A stretch of DNA of 8,491 bases, from the NCBI GenBank assembly GCA_031271245.1, contig JAISWC010000236.1, positions 1-8,491 of the forward strand. The letters run 5' to 3'. The notes below the pieces were generated by a model. It was not told the origin of the DNA. It made no database searches and saw only the letters and a program-made list of their open reading frames with translations. The translations under genes and the position numbers were made by a program. The stretch's first letter is position 1; the number at the start of each line of letters is the position of its first letter. The DNA comes from Tannerella sp. (lineage in GTDB: Bacteria; Bacteroidota; Bacteroidia; Bacteroidales; Tannerellaceae). This document shows, in pieces, positions 7,968 to 8,491 of the stretch.

Positions 7968-8491
7968 ATGGACAAACGCCGCCAAACCCTCCTCTATGTC
8001 CTTTCGGACTTCGCGACGGCCGCTTCGGTCTGGCTGCTGCTGAACATGCTGCGCTATGTGGAGGTGGCGCAATACGAAGGATTTGATACGCTGACCTTCT
8101 ATCTCGCCTCCTTCCAGGTGCTGAAGGGACAGGCGGTGATTCCCTTTTTCTGGCTGACGCTGTATTATTTTTCCGGATATTACAATATCCCGTTCGGCAA
8201 GTCGCGCATCAGGGAACTGTTCGAAACGTTTGTCTGCGTGGCCATCGGCGTGACATTTATTTTCTTTGCCGTCATACTGAACGACCTGCCCCGGTCGTTC
8301 GAAATTTATTACCGGATATTCTTTTCCTATAGCGCGATGCAATTTTTCCTGACGTATGCCGTGCGCTATTCGATTACGCTTCATGCGCTGCGGAAAATGC
8401 GCCGCCGCGAATGGGCGCGGCAGGCGCTGGTCATCGGCGCGGGGCGGCAGGCGCTGCAGGCGAAAAAGGACCTGACGGAACAGGGATACCG
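7968..8491 (+). CDS. Polyprenyl-phosphate sugar-1-phosphate transferase (exopolysaccharide/glycan initiating enzyme), N-terminal part
   Basis: The ATG at 7968 opens a frame that runs 174 codons off the right edge. Four hydrophobic segments are visible (about residues 7-29, 54-72, 84-104 and 113-138), followed by a basic stretch (KMRRREWARQ) and then a Rossmann-type start, ALVIGAGRQA (153-162). This is the layout of the WcaJ/WbaP/CpsE-like polyisoprenyl-phosphate hexose-1-phosphate transferases: a membrane domain, a CoA-binding-like domain, then a catalytic bacterial-transferase domain, which here would lie beyond the window. Such enzymes transfer a sugar-1-phosphate to undecaprenyl phosphate at the inner membrane, the first committed step of capsule, O-antigen or protein-glycan assembly. 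The gene starts 2 nt after the tsaC stop, suggesting translational coupling. A membrane protein sharing only the N-terminal domains cannot be excluded until the catalytic half is seen. Confidence 0.85.
   Translation, partial: MDKRRQTLLYVLSDFATAASVWLLLNMLRYVEVAQYEGFDTLTFYLASFQVLKGQAVIPFFWLTLYYFSGYYNIPFGKSRIRELFETFVCVAIGVTFIFFAVILNDLPRSFEIYYRIFFSYSAMQFFLTYAVRYSITLHALRKMRRREWARQALVIGAGRQALQAKKDLTEQGY

Noticed and set aside
7947..8384. Minus-strand open frame of 145 codons
   Set aside because: It is antisense to the sugar transferase, which has the expected membrane segments and Rossmann start.

Overview
The window looks like ordinary chromosome from a GC-rich member of the Bacteroidota, most likely the order Bacteroidales. 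The support is two matches to the Bacteroidota -7 promoter consensus TAnnTTTG (both reading TATCTTTG), A-rich or weak ribosome binding sites in place of strong GGAGG, protein sequences of Bacteroidales character (MetG with a fused C-terminal tRNA-binding domain and the KISTS motif, a glycine-zipper OmpA lipoprotein), and short palindromic and CTCAATT tandem repeats in the one long intergenic gap. The species cannot be named from this sequence.

Two transcription units diverge from a gap of about 570 bp (5796-6367). The left unit runs on the minus strand: a DeaD-type DEAD-box RNA helicase (5795-4014, TTG start), methionyl-tRNA synthetase metG (4003-1961), a DegT/DnrJ/EryC1-family PLP sugar aminotransferase (1948-821), and a Gfo/Idh/MocA-family nucleotide-sugar dehydrogenase (811 to beyond position 1). 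The junctions are only 10, 12 and 9 nt, so this looks like one operon. The last two genes resemble the WbpB/WbpE (WlbA/WlbC) pair, which oxidises and then aminates C3 of a UDP-N-acetylhexosaminuronic acid to make diacetamido sugars for surface glycans.

The right unit runs on the plus strand: a very acidic uncharacterised 106-aa protein (6368-6688), an OmpA-like peptidoglycan-binding lipoprotein (6697-7320), a TsaC/YrdC-type threonylcarbamoyl-AMP synthase (7381-7965), and the N-terminal part of a membrane polyprenyl-phosphate sugar transferase (7968 to beyond the right edge), which would start glycan assembly on the lipid carrier.

Both units therefore begin with core or envelope genes, several of them in RNA metabolism and translation, and pass within a few bases into surface-glycan genes. 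The two outer ends may be halves of one interrupted or flanking glycan locus, but that is inference. The intergenic gap holds a promoter for each unit, a perfect inverted repeat inside the right promoter, five tandem CTCAATT units, a 28-bp near-perfect palindrome with a decayed relative, and smaller AT-rich repeats. I see no tRNA, rRNA, CRISPR array, complete insertion sequence, phage gene or convincing new defence or biosynthetic system. The most informative oddities are the intergenic repeats and regulatory sites, the small acidic protein, and the operon linkage.
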